Shown: positions 23,829 through 33,032, counted from the stretch's first letter. The stretch is DNA of 64,000 bases from Nocardia sp. NBC_01503 (GCF_036327755.1 NZ_CP109596.1:3658001-3722000), one strand, 5' to 3'. Program-made: numbers and translations. Notes: a model not told the origin generated them from the sequence alone.

Positions 23829-24125
23829 ATGGCGCCGACCGATGCGCAGGACAGCGCGGTCAATGAGAAACGAAGTTCCACAAGCATATTCGTTGCTCGA
23901 AATGCGAAGGCTGTGGTGTCGCTACTCGGCGGCGTAATCAATATCCTCGCTGTCTCGGCGGCGCTGATCCAGTTCGCCCCGGCCGATGTGGCGGGTGTGG
24001 GCGCGGTCATCGTCGCGGTCCTGGAGGCCCTCCGCACCGCGAATGTCTGGATCATCCGGAACGAACCCGTACTCGAAGCGGAGGCCGCCGAGCTCGCGGG
24101 TGCGTGGGGTGCGGGAGCGGCCTGA
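23829..24125 (+). CDS. Holin-like membrane protein
   Basis: 98 residues with two hydrophobic segments (VVSLLGGVINILAVSAALI and GVGAVIVAVLEALRT) separated by a short FAPADVA turn, charged ends and no signal peptide: the form of a class II holin. It would make the membrane holes that release the GH25 lysin. A strong GAGGAGG precedes ATG 23829. It overlaps the next gene by one base (TGATG). Confidence 0.7.
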   Translation: MAPTDAQDSAVNEKRSSTSIFVARNAKAVVSLLGGVINILAVSAALIQFAPADVAGVGAVIVAVLEALRTANVWIIRNEPVLEAEAAELAGAWGAGAA

Positions 24126-24529
24126 TGGAGTTCACCGACCTACATCTGGTGCTCACCGCCGCCCTATTCCTCGGTGGCACCGGCCTTTCCGCACTGTTCG
24201 CCTGGATGCGGACGCGCAAGTTCCAGCCCACCGAGAAGATGCGCTACGAGGTGGCCGCGGCCAAGGACGTCAACGATATGGCGCTGACAACGCTGTCACG
24301 CGTATCGGGCGAGTTGCGCGATGTCACCCTCCGGCTCGATGCGGTGGAGGCGGCGCAGGAGGCGTCCATTCGCGAATTGAACCGCGTCACAGGACTTTTC
24401 CGGGAGGCGCTGGGGGTGCTGCGTGGCGTGATAGAAGCCGCGCGCGCTGGTCGCATTCCTGATCTGCACATGTCTCGCGAATTGATGGACGAAGTAGAGC
24501 ACAACGCAATGACCGAAGGAATCTCATGA
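24125..24529 (+). CDS. Membrane-anchored coiled-coil protein in the lysis cassette
   Basis: 134 residues from ATG 24125: one N-terminal transmembrane helix (LVLTAALFLGGTGLSALFAW), then a long charged helical part with heptad-like spacing (LRDVTLRLDAVEAAQEASI). Such proteins follow holins in many actinophages and may be a second holin or help disrupt the envelope; which one cannot be decided here. It overlaps the next gene by four bases (ATGA). Confidence 0.6.
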   Translation: MEFTDLHLVLTAALFLGGTGLSALFAWMRTRKFQPTEKMRYEVAAAKDVNDMALTTLSRVSGELRDVTLRLDAVEAAQEASIRELNRVTGLFREALGVLRGVIEAARAGRIPDLHMSRELMDEVEHNAMTEGIS

Positions 24530-24861
24530 CAGCACCCATCGACCCGGGATTTCTCGGGTATCAGCCGACCATCGAACCGCTGAAGCTGACCACCGGTGCC
24601 AGCTTCGTGCAAACCCTTCAGCCGTCCGGCGGGGTGAATTTCCCCACCGGCACAACGGTTTCCATCGTTCTCACGGCACCGGGTGGCGCGGCGCTGGGCA
24701 GTTGGCCCGCGACGATGACGCTGACCCAGGCCAGCTGGAATGTCGCCAGCACCACTTGCGACGCCATCCCGGCGAATTCGCGCTACACCATGCTCGTCAC
24801 CTATCCGACCCCGCAGCCGGTCACCTACGCCTGGTACGAGGGCGCGGTCATCCGCACCTAG
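24526..24861 (+). CDS. Small beta-sandwich tail protein (LtfC-like)
   Basis: 111 residues, beta-rich, with the pattern 'FPTGTTVSIVLTAPGGAALGSWPA' and a C-terminal 'YTMLVTYPTPQPVTYAWYEGAVIR'. This fits the small Ig-like structural proteins (LtfC-like) encoded among actinophage minor tail genes. It starts inside the stop of the preceding gene, so tail and lysis genes are co-transcribed here. Confidence 0.6.
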   Translation: MTAPIDPGFLGYQPTIEPLKLTTGASFVQTLQPSGGVNFPTGTTVSIVLTAPGGAALGSWPATMTLTQASWNVASTTCDAIPANSRYTMLVTYPTPQPVTYAWYEGAVIRT

Positions 24862-24906
24862 CACTTCGCCGAAACCAGTTCACCCACATCCACAAAGGAG
24901 CGTTCC

Positions 24907-25263
24907 ATGTCCCTCGTCGTCCTCAGCACCCAGACTCAGCTGGCCAAGGCGTACACCCAGCTCAACGGCAGCACCGGCCTTTTCCTCTCCATCCACAACG
25001 CCGATCCGGGCCCGACCGGCACGCCGGCCACCGAGGCTACCGGCGGTAGCTACGCTCGCCAGCCTGTCACCTGGAACCCCGTCACGACCGGTACCGCCAC
25101 CGGCAACCAGGTCACCATGAACGTGCCCGCGGGCACCTGGACCTACGCCGGTCTGTGGACCGCGGCTACCGGCGGCACCATGGTCGACCGCGTGCAGATC
25201 GCCTCCACCCAGGTGTCCAGCCCGAGCGCGCTGCTGGTCACCCCGAGCTTCACCATCAGCTGA
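24907..25263 (+). CDS. Tail fibre-type structural protein
   Basis: 118 residues: 'GLFLSIHNADPGPTGTPATEATGGSYARQPVTW' followed by strands ending in 'WTYAGLWTAATGGTMVDRVQI'. This is the standard small actinophage tail fibre protein family. AAAGGAG precedes ATG 24907. Probably a decoration of the tail tip. Confidence 0.7.
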   Translation: MSLVVLSTQTQLAKAYTQLNGSTGLFLSIHNADPGPTGTPATEATGGSYARQPVTWNPVTTGTATGNQVTMNVPAGTWTYAGLWTAATGGTMVDRVQIASTQVSSPSALLVTPSFTIS

Positions 25264-25381
25264 TCGCGACAGGTGGCGCGACCGCGGCGCCGGTCATCTC
25301 ACATTGCCCGAGGTGATCGGCGCCGCGCCGTATTCGACTCCGCCCGAACCGATCTCGCATGAACCACATTCGGAGGCACAG

Positions 25382-26392
25382 TTGAGCTCTGCATCCGCGG
25401 CGATCGTGGCACCGCTGCCCGCGCCGCCCACCACCATCGTCGCGGCGCCGAGCCCGCCGACGATCTCCCGGCCCGTCCCCATGACGCCTCTTGTCGCCAT
25501 AGACGGGACCAAAGTACTGGTCATTCCCCCGTTCATTCGCGCGAGTTTCGCCGGGGCGGGCACGGGTGCGGCCACATACACGAGTTCGAGCACATTCCCC
25601 GCGCAGGCCGGCGCGACCGGTGTGCTGGCTGCCGACGTCACCGTCAGACAGCCGATGTCGGTCGGGTTCGGTGCGACCGGCACGCTGGGCTACGCTCTCG
25701 CGTTCGGCCCGGGCACCACTCGAGTCCTGCCCGCGCAGTTCGGGGCCAACGCTACCTCGACCGCCACCGACGCGGCCTTCGGATGTAGGGCGGCACTCGC
25801 TGTGACGGTGAATAGCGCGAGTTCTCCCCTGCTTGCCACCTTCGGCGGCGCGGGTCTGCTGACCACACAGTTGGGCCCGCCGCCCACTGTCAATGCGGCG
25901 GGCAGCACCATGGGTTCGTTGTCGGCCACGACCGGCGTCTTGGCGAACTTCAGTGGTACCGGCGCGGCCGCGGCTACCCTGTTCGCGCCGTCAGGGATGA
26001 ACAAGAACGGCAGTCAGTCCGGACCCAGCAATGGCAACTGGACCCAGGTCACCGGCTGGACCGCCGATACCGCGAACTTTCCAGGCTCATCAGTGTCCAC
26101 GGATGCCCTTGCAGGCCAGGGCACCAAGGCAGGCGCCACCGTCGCGACCAGTATCTCGTGGGCACCGTCCACGGGTTTCATCAACAACACCCTGGGCATC
26201 CGGATCAAGCAGAACGGCACGCCGATCGCCACTGCGGCACCCACCACGACCAGCCCGGCGCACGTCAGCGCCGTGGTGACCGTCTCGCCCGGCGACAAAT
26301 TCACCGTCGAGGTTCAGGACGACTCGGGCTACCCCCCGAACTGGAAGTCGACCATCAACGGTGGCGCTTCCAGCTACTTGCAAATCACCTGA
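25382..26392 (+). CDS. Beta-rich tail-associated protein
   Basis: About 336 residues from TTG 25382, chosen because GGAGG lies five bases upstream; the frame is open back to TTG 25304, which has no ribosome-binding site. Residues 1-50 are Pro/Ala-rich; 60-230 consist of repeating short strands with 'F.GAGLLTTQLG' and 'FGATGTLGYALAFG' themes; the C-terminal 130 form a sandwich ('GNWTQVTGWTAD', 'FINNTLGIRIKQNG', 'GDKFTVEVQDDSGYPP') like phage carbohydrate-binding or adhesin modules. Likely a minor tail protein. Confidence 0.55.
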   Translation: MSSASAAIVAPLPAPPTTIVAAPSPPTISRPVPMTPLVAIDGTKVLVIPPFIRASFAGAGTGAATYTSSSTFPAQAGATGVLAADVTVRQPMSVGFGATGTLGYALAFGPGTTRVLPAQFGANATSTATDAAFGCRAALAVTVNSASSPLLATFGGAGLLTTQLGPPPTVNAAGSTMGSLSATTGVLANFSGTGAAAATLFAPSGMNKNGSQSGPSNGNWTQVTGWTADTANFPGSSVSTDALAGQGTKAGATVATSISWAPSTGFINNTLGIRIKQNGTPIATAAPTTTSPAHVSAVVTVSPGDKFTVEVQDDSGYPPNWKSTINGGASSYLQIT

Positions 26393-26410
26393 TTCCCGAG
26401 CGAGGACTCC

Positions 26411-26800
26411 ATGATCTACACAGTGACGCTGCCCGCCCAGGCCGCGGCGGGGGCGGACGAGGTGGCTGTGGCGGGCGTGTACTCGCAGGCCTTCTACAGC
26501 GGCGATACCGTCACCGACCTACAAATCGTCGCGCCCGCAGGGTATCCGACGGTCAATGGCGCGGCAACCAACAACGTCACCTTCACGGTCCGGCAAATCC
26601 AGGGCGGTGTACCCATCGCCAATCTGGGAACCCTCACCCTCGGTGCGGGCGAGACGCTCTCCTCCGAGTGCGCGCTATCGATTCCCGTTGGTGCACAACC
26701 GATACTGCAACCCGGCGACTTACTTGACGTGCTGATGCACCAGAACGGCGCCGGCCAGACGATCACCGCCGGGCTGATGGTCTCGATCTTCGTCAGCTGA
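26411..26800 (+). CDS. Small structural protein, last prophage gene
   Basis: 129 residues with no charged core and many strands ('YTVTLPAQAAAGADEVAVAG', 'GDLLDVLMHQNGAG'). It resembles the C-terminal sandwich of the preceding protein in style. ATG 26411 follows GAGGA. It is the last gene before the inverted repeat that marks the change from phage-like to chromosomal genes. Confidence 0.5.
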   Translation: MIYTVTLPAQAAAGADEVAVAGVYSQAFYSGDTVTDLQIVAPAGYPTVNGAATNNVTFTVRQIQGGVPIANLGTLTLGAGETLSSECALSIPVGAQPILQPGDLLDVLMHQNGAGQTITAGLMVSIFVS

Positions 26801-26811
26801 CCGGATTCGCG

Positions 26812-26854
26812 CATGTATCGTCCGCGTGGAGCTTCTCCGGGCGGACGATACATG
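26812..26854. terminator. Inverted repeat at the prophage/chromosome junction
   Basis: CATGTATCGTCCGC, 15-base loop, GCGGACGATACATG: a perfect 14-bp stem between two convergent genes (26411 on plus, MFS on minus). It probably acts as a bidirectional terminator. As it lies at the phage-chromosome boundary, an attachment-site role is possible, but the other end is outside the window. Confidence 0.75.
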
Positions 26855-26872
26855 TCGTTGCCGTTGTGCGGT

Positions 26873-28360
26873 TCAACGTGTTTCGGCGACCGCCTCGGCT
26901 GTCGGATCGCGGAGTGTCGGATCGACGCGTTCGAAGAGCGCCAGGATCAGCACTCCGCCCAGCGCCATCAACGCCGCCCCGATGCGGAAGGCGAGTGCGT
27001 AGCCGCCGGTTGTCGCGACGTCGACCGAGATGCCCTGCTGAATTCGACTGTCGGCGTAGCGGAGTGCGAGCGTTACCAGAACGGCGAGGCCAAGGGCACT
27101 GCCGATCTGCTGCATGGTGTTCTGTACGCCGGAGGCGAGACCCGAGTCCTGGATGGTGACTCCGTGCAGGGCGGCGTTGGTCGCGGCGGGCATGGTGGCG
27201 CCCGCGAAGACTCCGAACACGATCATGCCCGGCAATATCCCTGTGGGGTAGGACGTTTCGATGTCGATCCCGCTCAGGAGCAGCAGTCCCGCGCCCGCCC
27301 CGATGAATCCGACCGTGGCCACGGCTTTGACACCGAACCGGGGTGTCGCCGCGGTGCCCAGGCCGATTCCGATCCCGATGGCGAAACCCAGTGGCAGCCA
27401 GGACAATCCGCTCACCAGAGGTGAGTATCCCAGCACATGCTGTTCGAACAGGGTCAGCATGAAGGTGTAGGAGATGAACGCCGACATGAAGAACAGGGAC
27501 GTGATATTGACGACCGAACGCGTTCGATTGGCGAAGAACGACAATGGGATCAGCGGATTTCGCACGCGACACTCGATGCCGACCATCGCGATCAGCAGGC
27601 AGACCCCGGCGATCAGCGGAACCACCACCCGCGCCGAACCCCAGGGATGTTCGGCCGCCGCCAGCAGCCCGTAGACGATGGCGAACAGTCCGCTCGTCGA
27701 GGTGACCGCACCGGCGATATCGAGCCCGGAGCCCTGCTCGCGCACCATCCGGCTTTCGGCGACGAGTCGGGGCAGCAGTATCAGAACCAGTACGGCCACC
27801 GGCACATTGATGTAGAAGATCCAGCGCCAGGACGCGAAGTCGGTCAGCACACCGGAGACGACGTAGCCGAGGGTGCCGCCGAGCGCCACCAGCCCGCCCC
27901 AGATGCCCAGGGCCTTCGTTCGCTCCTTCGGGTCGGTGAACAACAACGCGATCATGCCGAGCGAAGCGGGAGCGGCGAGCGCCTCGGCGATGCCCTGGCC
28001 GAACCGGCCCGCGACCATCATTGCCTGCGTGACCGCCGCACCGCAGACGGTCGAGGAGACCGCGAACAGTACGACGCCGGTCAACAGCAATCGCCGCCGG
28101 CCGAACACGTCACCCAGCCGCCCGCCGAGCAGCAGCAAACCGCCGGACATCAGTACGTAGCCGTTCACCACCCACGCCAGCCCGGCCTGGGAGAAGCCCA
28201 GCGACTCCTGGATTCGCGGCAGCGCCACATTCACCACGGTGATGTCGAGCAGAATCATGAATTGCAGCCCGCACAGCACGCCCAGCGCCAGCCAGCGCCG
28301 GGGATCCGCGGGCAGACGATCGGCATTCTCGGCGGTCGAGGTGGTGCTGTCCGCGGTCAT
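26873..28360 (-). CDS. MFS drug exporter, DHA2/14-TM type
   Basis: 495 residues from ATG 28360. Major-facilitator proton antiporter of the EmrB/QacA type in the inner membrane. Motif A-like GGRLGDVFGRRR after TM2, motif C-like 'LGGTLGYVVSGVLTDFASWRW' in TM5, and DITVVNVALPRIQ in TM1 with the Asp typical of this family. About 14 hydrophobic segments are visible. Likely exports lipophilic drugs or an endogenous lipid. It is convergent with the last prophage gene and divergent from the sigma-factor gene. Confidence 0.85.
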   Translation of the reverse strand: MTADSTTSTAENADRLPADPRRWLALGVLCGLQFMILLDITVVNVALPRIQESLGFSQAGLAWVVNGYVLMSGGLLLLGGRLGDVFGRRRLLLTGVVLFAVSSTVCGAAVTQAMMVAGRFGQGIAEALAAPASLGMIALLFTDPKERTKALGIWGGLVALGGTLGYVVSGVLTDFASWRWIFYINVPVAVLVLILLPRLVAESRMVREQGSGLDIAGAVTSTSGLFAIVYGLLAAAEHPWGSARVVVPLIAGVCLLIAMVGIECRVRNPLIPLSFFANRTRSVVNITSLFFMSAFISYTFMLTLFEQHVLGYSPLVSGLSWLPLGFAIGIGIGLGTAATPRFGVKAVATVGFIGAGAGLLLLSGIDIETSYPTGILPGMIVFGVFAGATMPAATNAALHGVTIQDSGLASGVQNTMQQIGSALGLAVLVTLALRYADSRIQQGISVDVATTGGYALAFRIGAALMALGGVLILALFERVDPTLRDPTAEAVAETR

Positions 28361-28543
28361 GCGATCACCGCCCGAGGGCGAACCATCCGGCAGAAGTGCT
28401 GCGCGTGAAGGCAGTTGGGGTCGGCGCTGTCGAGGCACGGTGGTGCGCCGCGCTGTCCGGTCGATGTCATCAGAGTCCTCCTGCGCCGGGGGAAGAGTGT
28501 CCGGCGAGGGTAGGACTGTGGTTTTGGGGCAGAATCGTCTCTC

Positions 28544-29593
28544 GTGAGCGAAGTTTCTTCCGCCGGGCTCTCGGACCCCGCCGCGGAGAGTGCTCGGGAT
28601 ACCGATCTGGCGCGCGCCGGGGACGATGCCGCGTTCACGCGCCTCGTCGGGCCGTTGCGCCGGGAATTGCATGCGCACTGCTACCGAATGCTCGGCTCCA
28701 CCCATGACGCCGACGACGCGCTACAGGACGCCCTGCTCCGCGCCTGGCGCGGATTCGCGCGCTTCGAGGGCCGCAGCTCATTGCGCTCGTGGCTCTACAC
28801 CGTGGCCACTCGAACCTGTCTGGACCTCGTCGGCGCACGCGGTAAGCGGGCGCTGCCGGTCGACTTGGGCCCGTCCAGTGATCGCGCGGTGCTCGACAGC
28901 GCCCCGGTGCGCGATATCGCATGGCTGGGCCCATATCCCGATGCGGGGCTGCGCGACGGCCCGGCCGGTCCGCAAGCACGATACGAGCAGCGCGAAGCCG
29001 TCGAACTCGCATTCATCGCCGCCCTGCAGCATCTTCCGGGCAATCAACGCGCGGCGCTACTGCTCTTCGATGTGCTCGGGTTCTCGGTCGCGGAGATCGC
29101 CGCCACCATGGATACCAGCACCACTTCGGTGAACTCCGCGCTGGCGCGAGCCCGCCGAATCGTCGCGGAGAAGGTGCCCGCATCCACTCAGCAGCAGACC
29201 CTGCGACAGCTCGGTGATCAGCAGTTGCGCGAGATCGTCGCCGCCTACTGCGCCGCACTCGAAAACGGCGATGCCGACACCCTGGTCGCGCTGCTCACCG
29301 AGGATGTCACCTGGTCGATGCCGCCGCTGTCGCACTGGTATCGGGGCCGCGCGGCCGTGACCGACTTCGCCGTTCAGGTACCGCTGTCCGGATGTGGTGC
29401 GTGGCAACATATTCCGATCACCGCCAATGGCCAGGCCGCAGTGGCGGGTTATCTCTGGAGCGAGGACGCGGGCGCGTACCTCGGCTGGTCGGTCAATGTG
29501 TTCACCCTGCGCGATTCGAAGATCGCCGACATCACCTCGTTCATCGGCCCCGAACACTTAGCCGCCTTCGACCTGCCGATTTCGGTGAGCTGA
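28544..29593 (+). CDS. ECF sigma factor with SnoaL-like C-terminal domain (SigG-like)
   Basis: 349 residues from GTG 28544. Region 2 (about 35-110: CYRMLGSTHDADDALQDALLRAW, FEGRSSLRSWLYTVATRTC), region 4 (about 150-205: LPGNQRAALLLFDVLGFSVAEIA, ..SVNSALARAR), then a 130-residue SnoaL/NTF2-like domain (LLTEDVTWSMPPLSHWYRG). This architecture belongs to SigG/ECF41-type factors, which are regulated through their own C-terminal domain and not by a classical anti-sigma factor. No anti-sigma gene is adjacent. It may control the divergent MFS gene. Confidence 0.85.
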   Translation: MSEVSSAGLSDPAAESARDTDLARAGDDAAFTRLVGPLRRELHAHCYRMLGSTHDADDALQDALLRAWRGFARFEGRSSLRSWLYTVATRTCLDLVGARGKRALPVDLGPSSDRAVLDSAPVRDIAWLGPYPDAGLRDGPAGPQARYEQREAVELAFIAALQHLPGNQRAALLLFDVLGFSVAEIAATMDTSTTSVNSALARARRIVAEKVPASTQQQTLRQLGDQQLREIVAAYCAALENGDADTLVALLTEDVTWSMPPLSHWYRGRAAVTDFAVQVPLSGCGAWQHIPITANGQAAVAGYLWSEDAGAYLGWSVNVFTLRDSKIADITSFIGPEHLAAFDLPISVS

Positions 29594-29689
29594 CGAACCC
29601 GGCGCGCCATAGGGCGGTGCGGTCCATCGCGGTCGTTACCATCGGAAAGGATTGCTGTTGTAAGCGTCCGAAATTGAGGGAGTACGACG

Positions 29690-30214
29690 ATGAAACGCAT
29701 ATTCCTGGGTGTGGCCGCAGCCGCGCTGATCGGTTCGGGTCTTGCGGTAGCCGGTCCCGCGACGGCCGATGCCGGTGACGAATGCCAGCTCGGTTGGTCG
29801 AATGTGGGTCCGCGGACCTGCGCCAAGACCGACTTCAATCTCAGCCCGATCTTCACGCTCGGCAATGGTGTGTGCGCGGGCATGCTGTCCGCCGGTGGCA
29901 CCGCCTTCGACGGTCCGCTCTACCGATACTCCGAAGCGCCCGGAGCCGCGCATGCGGTCGTATTGCGTATTACGCAGGGGTTTTCACCGGTGGGTGAGTG
30001 GGGACCGCAATTGCTGGCCTGCGATGTGAACGCGGTCGTGGATTGGCATAACCTCGACAGCGGTCAGACCGGCAGCGTGACCCGCTTCATTCCGGCCGGT
30101 CAGCGCTCGACCCCGGCGATCGTGCTCGCGGATACCGGTTCGGGTCGCGTCCAGTTGACCGTGCGTACCGATCGGCCGAATATTCCGGCCTCGACCGAAG
30201 TCTTCGTGCCGTAG
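29690..30214 (+). CDS. Secreted protein of unknown function
   Basis: 174 residues with a clear signal peptide (MKRIFLGVAAAALIGSGLAVA, cleavage near TADA). The mature part has four cysteines (EC, TC, VC, LACDV) that may form two disulfides and a beta-rich end ('STPAIVLADTGSGRVQLTVR'). Exported small beta proteins of this kind are common in Nocardia; I cannot assign a function. Confidence 0.7.
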   Translation: MKRIFLGVAAAALIGSGLAVAGPATADAGDECQLGWSNVGPRTCAKTDFNLSPIFTLGNGVCAGMLSAGGTAFDGPLYRYSEAPGAAHAVVLRITQGFSPVGEWGPQLLACDVNAVVDWHNLDSGQTGSVTRFIPAGQRSTPAIVLADTGSGRVQLTVRTDRPNIPASTEVFVP

Positions 30215-30232
30215 GCCGATCGATATCGATGT

Positions 30233-30733
30233 TCACGGGGGATCGGTAGCCGCCGGATTCGGGGTGGTGCGGTAGCCGGGGTGGACGCCGGGGGTCAGGT
30301 CGCGGGCGTCCACCAGTCGGTTGAGCAGGTCGGCCAGCCGGGTGTACTCGGCATCGGAAAGTGTTGCGGTTATTTCTTTTTCATGCGCCAGGGCCACACT
30401 GGCGATGCGAGCCAGGAGTTCTCCGGCCGCGGGGGTGAGATGTAGTTCGTGGTTGCGCCGGTCGGTGGCGCTGCGCCGGCGTTCGATGAGGCCCTTGGCA
30501 TCGAGTGGATCGATCAGGGCCACCACGCGGCTGGGTACCACGCCCAATTCGGCGGCGAGGGCGCGCTGACTGCGGCCGGGTTCGGCGGCGATCATCCGCA
30601 GAATGCCGACTTCCGGTGGGGTGAGCCCGATTTCGGCTATGCGCTCGGAGAAGCGCTGGGTGGCGTGCGCGCCGAGCTGGGCGAGCTGGAATGCCACCGC
30701 GCGCATCGGGCGGACCAGCTGCGTCTTTTTCAC
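30233..30733 (-). CDS. MarR family transcriptional regulator
   Basis: 166 residues if GTG 30733 (VKKTQLVRPMRAVAF) is used; GTG 30772 would add 13 poorly conserved residues and cover a good -10 (TACGAT). Winged-helix core: 'LTPPEVGILRMIAAEPGRSQRALAAELGV', recognition helix 'PSRVVALIDPLDAKGLIERR', wing 'RRSATDRRNHELHLT'. MarR dimers usually repress a neighbouring gene and respond to a small phenolic or lipophilic ligand. The gene is divergent from the membrane protein at 30825 across a palindrome-rich gap. Confidence 0.85.
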   Translation of the reverse strand: MKKTQLVRPMRAVAFQLAQLGAHATQRFSERIAEIGLTPPEVGILRMIAAEPGRSQRALAAELGVVPSRVVALIDPLDAKGLIERRRSATDRRNHELHLTPAAGELLARIASVALAHEKEITATLSDAEYTRLADLLNRLVDARDLTPGVHPGYRTTPNPAATDPP

Positions 30734-30773
30734 ATCCTCTTGCTCCGGTTCGAACACGGCGTTATCGTACACA

Positions 30774-30812
30774 TCAGATAATCGTTCACTGAAGAGAATG
30801 ATTCATATCTGA
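30774..30812. promoter_or_regulatory. Probable MarR operator in the divergent gap
   Basis: Nested inverted repeats: TCAGATA (30774-30780) with TATCTGA (30806-30812), and inside them AATCGTTC (30780-30787) with GAATGATT (30796-30803, one mismatch). The position between the MarR gene and the divergent membrane protein suits autoregulation and co-control. Confidence 0.55.
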
Positions 30813-30824
30813 GAACGGATTGAC

Positions 30825-31505
30825 ATGGCCATTCCAGCCACATCCCGCATCGATCGCCCCCCGGCCACCGCCGAACCGCCGCTCGGAGTCCTCGGCGCGG
30901 CCTTCGCCGGGGTATTCGTCGCCGGACTCGTGATCAGCACCATCCGCGCCGGTGGAAGCCCATTTCCTTCGCCCTTCGGCAATGCGGGCGAGGCGCTGGA
31001 CTACTTCCGCGACCACCCGGCGGCCGTGCGCACCGGCGCGCTACTGCAATTCGCGAGCGCCATTCCGCTGACCCTCTACACGGCCGCGGTCGCGGCTCGG
31101 CTGCGCCGGAGCGCCGACGGATTCGCGCCCACGCTCGCCGCGATCGGGGGCACCCTCGCCGCCGCCTTCCTGTTCTGCTCGGGAGCGGTCAGCTGGGTGC
31201 TCACCCTGCCCGCGGTAACCGGCGATCCGGCGTTGGTCCGCGCCATGCACACACTCGCCTTCCTGGTCGGCGGGCCCGCCAATGTGGTGTCGACCGGCCT
31301 GCTCATCGCGGGTATCGCTCTCGGTGCGCAGTCGCAAAGACGGCTCGCCCCTTGGCTTTTCGCCGTCGGACTGGTGATCGCCTTGATCGCGCTGTGCAGC
31401 ACCTCGGCACTCGCCTTCACCGCCGCGGCCTTCCTGCTGCCCATCGCCCGCTTCACCGGAATGGCGTGGCTGATCACCGTCGGCTTTCTGCTCTCCCGTC
31501 CGTAA
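30825..31505 (+). CDS. Multi-pass membrane protein (DUF4386-like)
   Basis: 226 residues with about six hydrophobic segments (LGAAFAGVFVAGLVIS, TGALLQFASAIPLTLYTA, TLAAAFLFCSGAVSWVL, NVVSTGLLIAGIALGA, and two near the C-terminus). The arrangement suggests the DUF4386 family of unknown function. It is divergent from the MarR regulator and starts an apparent three-gene run with the hydrolase at 31522 and the secreted protein at 32352, so it is the likely MarR target. Confidence 0.65.
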   Translation: MAIPATSRIDRPPATAEPPLGVLGAAFAGVFVAGLVISTIRAGGSPFPSPFGNAGEALDYFRDHPAAVRTGALLQFASAIPLTLYTAAVAARLRRSADGFAPTLAAIGGTLAAAFLFCSGAVSWVLTLPAVTGDPALVRAMHTLAFLVGGPANVVSTGLLIAGIALGAQSQRRLAPWLFAVGLVIALIALCSTSALAFTAAAFLLPIARFTGMAWLITVGFLLSRP

Positions 31506-31521
31506 TCCAGGAGGAATGATC

Positions 31522-32343
31522 ATGACCACCGAATTGGCCGCCAAACTGGTCCGATTCCAGCGACCGGAACTGTCGCTGCCCTATCTCAATGGCATCGAAG
31601 ATGCCACCATCGCCGCGCTGTTCGGCTTGCGGGGCGATGAATATCATTCGATGCGTGCCGATTTCGCCACCGAGGCGCGCGCGACCGCGGCGGATCTGCT
31701 GACCGAGCCGGAGGTCGCCAGCCAGGTCGATCGGTTGCCGTTCGCGCCCGGTGCCCGGGTGCTGGCGGTCGGGGAGAGCAGTACCGCGGACCGACTCTCC
31801 TGGTTCGAGATTCTGCGTCATCTGCTCGAACTACGCCGACCGGGCGATGCGATCACCCTCACCAACCTCGCGGTCGCCGGATCCACCACCACCCAGGCGT
31901 TGAAAAGTATTGCCGCACTAGGCTTTCAACGCCCCGACTGGGTCTTGTGTCAACTGGGGGCCAATGACGCCCAGCGCCTGGGCGATGACGGTCCGCGCGT
32001 GGTCAGCGCCGAGGAGACCGCACGCAATCTCGGTCTGCTGCACGACGAGGGTGTCCGCCTGAGCGGTGCGCGCTGGATCTGGCTCACCCCCACGGATCTG
32101 GACGAGGCCCTGACCGCCACCTTCCCACCCTTCCGTCAGGCCGGAATCGGCTGGCGCGCAAAGGATGCCGAAGAGACCGCCCGGGTACTGCGGGATCGTC
32201 CGGAGCCCGTGATCGATACGCTCGCGGTCACCCGCCCCAACTCGGCCCATCGCCTCTTCGAGCCCGACGGCGTACATCTCACTCCGGCGGGTCAGGTCGC
32301 GGTCACGCGGGCTGTCGTGTCGGCACTCACCGCGATTTCCTGA
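31522..32343 (+). CDS. SGNH/GDSL-type hydrolase
   Basis: 273 residues from ATG 31522, with AGGAGG seven bases upstream (ATG 31516 is too close to that site). The SGNH blocks are visible: block I VLAVGESST (catalytic Ser in GES), block II Gly in NLAVAGSTTTQ, block III QLGANDAQRLG, and block V DGVHLTPAGQ (Asp-x-x-His). Such enzymes are esterases or acyl hydrolases. No signal peptide, so probably cytoplasmic. It starts 17 bases after the membrane protein. Confidence 0.85.
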   Translation: MTTELAAKLVRFQRPELSLPYLNGIEDATIAALFGLRGDEYHSMRADFATEARATAADLLTEPEVASQVDRLPFAPGARVLAVGESSTADRLSWFEILRHLLELRRPGDAITLTNLAVAGSTTTQALKSIAALGFQRPDWVLCQLGANDAQRLGDDGPRVVSAEETARNLGLLHDEGVRLSGARWIWLTPTDLDEALTATFPPFRQAGIGWRAKDAEETARVLRDRPEPVIDTLAVTRPNSAHRLFEPDGVHLTPAGQVAVTRAVVSALTAIS

Positions 32344-32351
32344 GGTAGACA

Positions 32352-33032
32352 ATGCGATTCGAAATGTTCGCCCCGGCGGTCGTACTCACCGCCGGAATTC
32401 TCACCGCACAGCCGGTGGCCGCGGCGGATCCCGTCGAGACAGGTGTGACCGCCACCCAGATCGGCGATACCGCCGTCCTCACCATCGAGAACGGTACGAT
32501 CGCCCTGCGCGACGGTGTCCTCACCTTCGAAGCGCCCGATCACACCGTGCTCGCCGGAGCCGAAATGTCCTTCCGGGTAGACGATTTCACCTTCCCGATC
32601 GATGCGGACATCACCGCCGGCGCCGCCACCCTCACCCCGCGCCTGGATCTCGATCATGCCGTCTACACCCCGGTCGCCCTGCCCTTCGAGGATTCGGCCG
32701 GTTTCCAAACCCCGTATCAGCGCGAACAGGCCGCGTGGAATCGCTTGAGCAGCACCATCGCAATGGGCGCGATCCTGGGCACCCTCATCGGCGGACTCGG
32801 TGGCGCCGCGGTCGGATGCGTGCTCGGCGGGGCGGCGGCGGCGACGGTCGCCGCCGCGACCATCGTCGGGCTCTTCGGTTCCTTCCTGCCCGCCGCGGCC
32901 ATCGGCTGTCTCAGCGGGGTGGCGGCCATCGGCACGCTGGGGACCATCGCGGGGCAGCTGTTCGTCACCGCACCGATCGCCGTCCTGGCGGCGGCGCAGT
33001 ACTTCACCACCATCACCGCACCCATGCCGTAG
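32352..33032 (+). CDS. Exported protein with hydrophobic C-terminus
   Basis: 226 residues: signal peptide (MFAPAVVLTAGILTAQPVAAA), a beta-rich domain (about 30-125), and a Gly/Ala-rich hydrophobic end with two or three membrane segments (AILGTLIGGLGGAAVGCVLGG, VGLFGSFLPAAAIGCLSGVA). Similar proteins are found in Nocardia and Rhodococcus; function unknown. It begins eight bases after the hydrolase stop and is likely co-transcribed. Confidence 0.65.
   Translation: MRFEMFAPAVVLTAGILTAQPVAAADPVETGVTATQIGDTAVLTIENGTIALRDGVLTFEAPDHTVLAGAEMSFRVDDFTFPIDADITAGAATLTPRLDLDHAVYTPVALPFEDSAGFQTPYQREQAAWNRLSSTIAMGAILGTLIGGLGGAAVGCVLGGAAAATVAAATIVGLFGSFLPAAAIGCLSGVAAIGTLGTIAGQLFVTAPIAVLAAAQYFTTITAPMP

Noticed and set aside
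26812..26854. Attachment site of the prophage
   Set aside because: Position fits, but no direct repeat partner, tRNA or integrase is visible in the window; a convergent terminator explains the inverted repeat.
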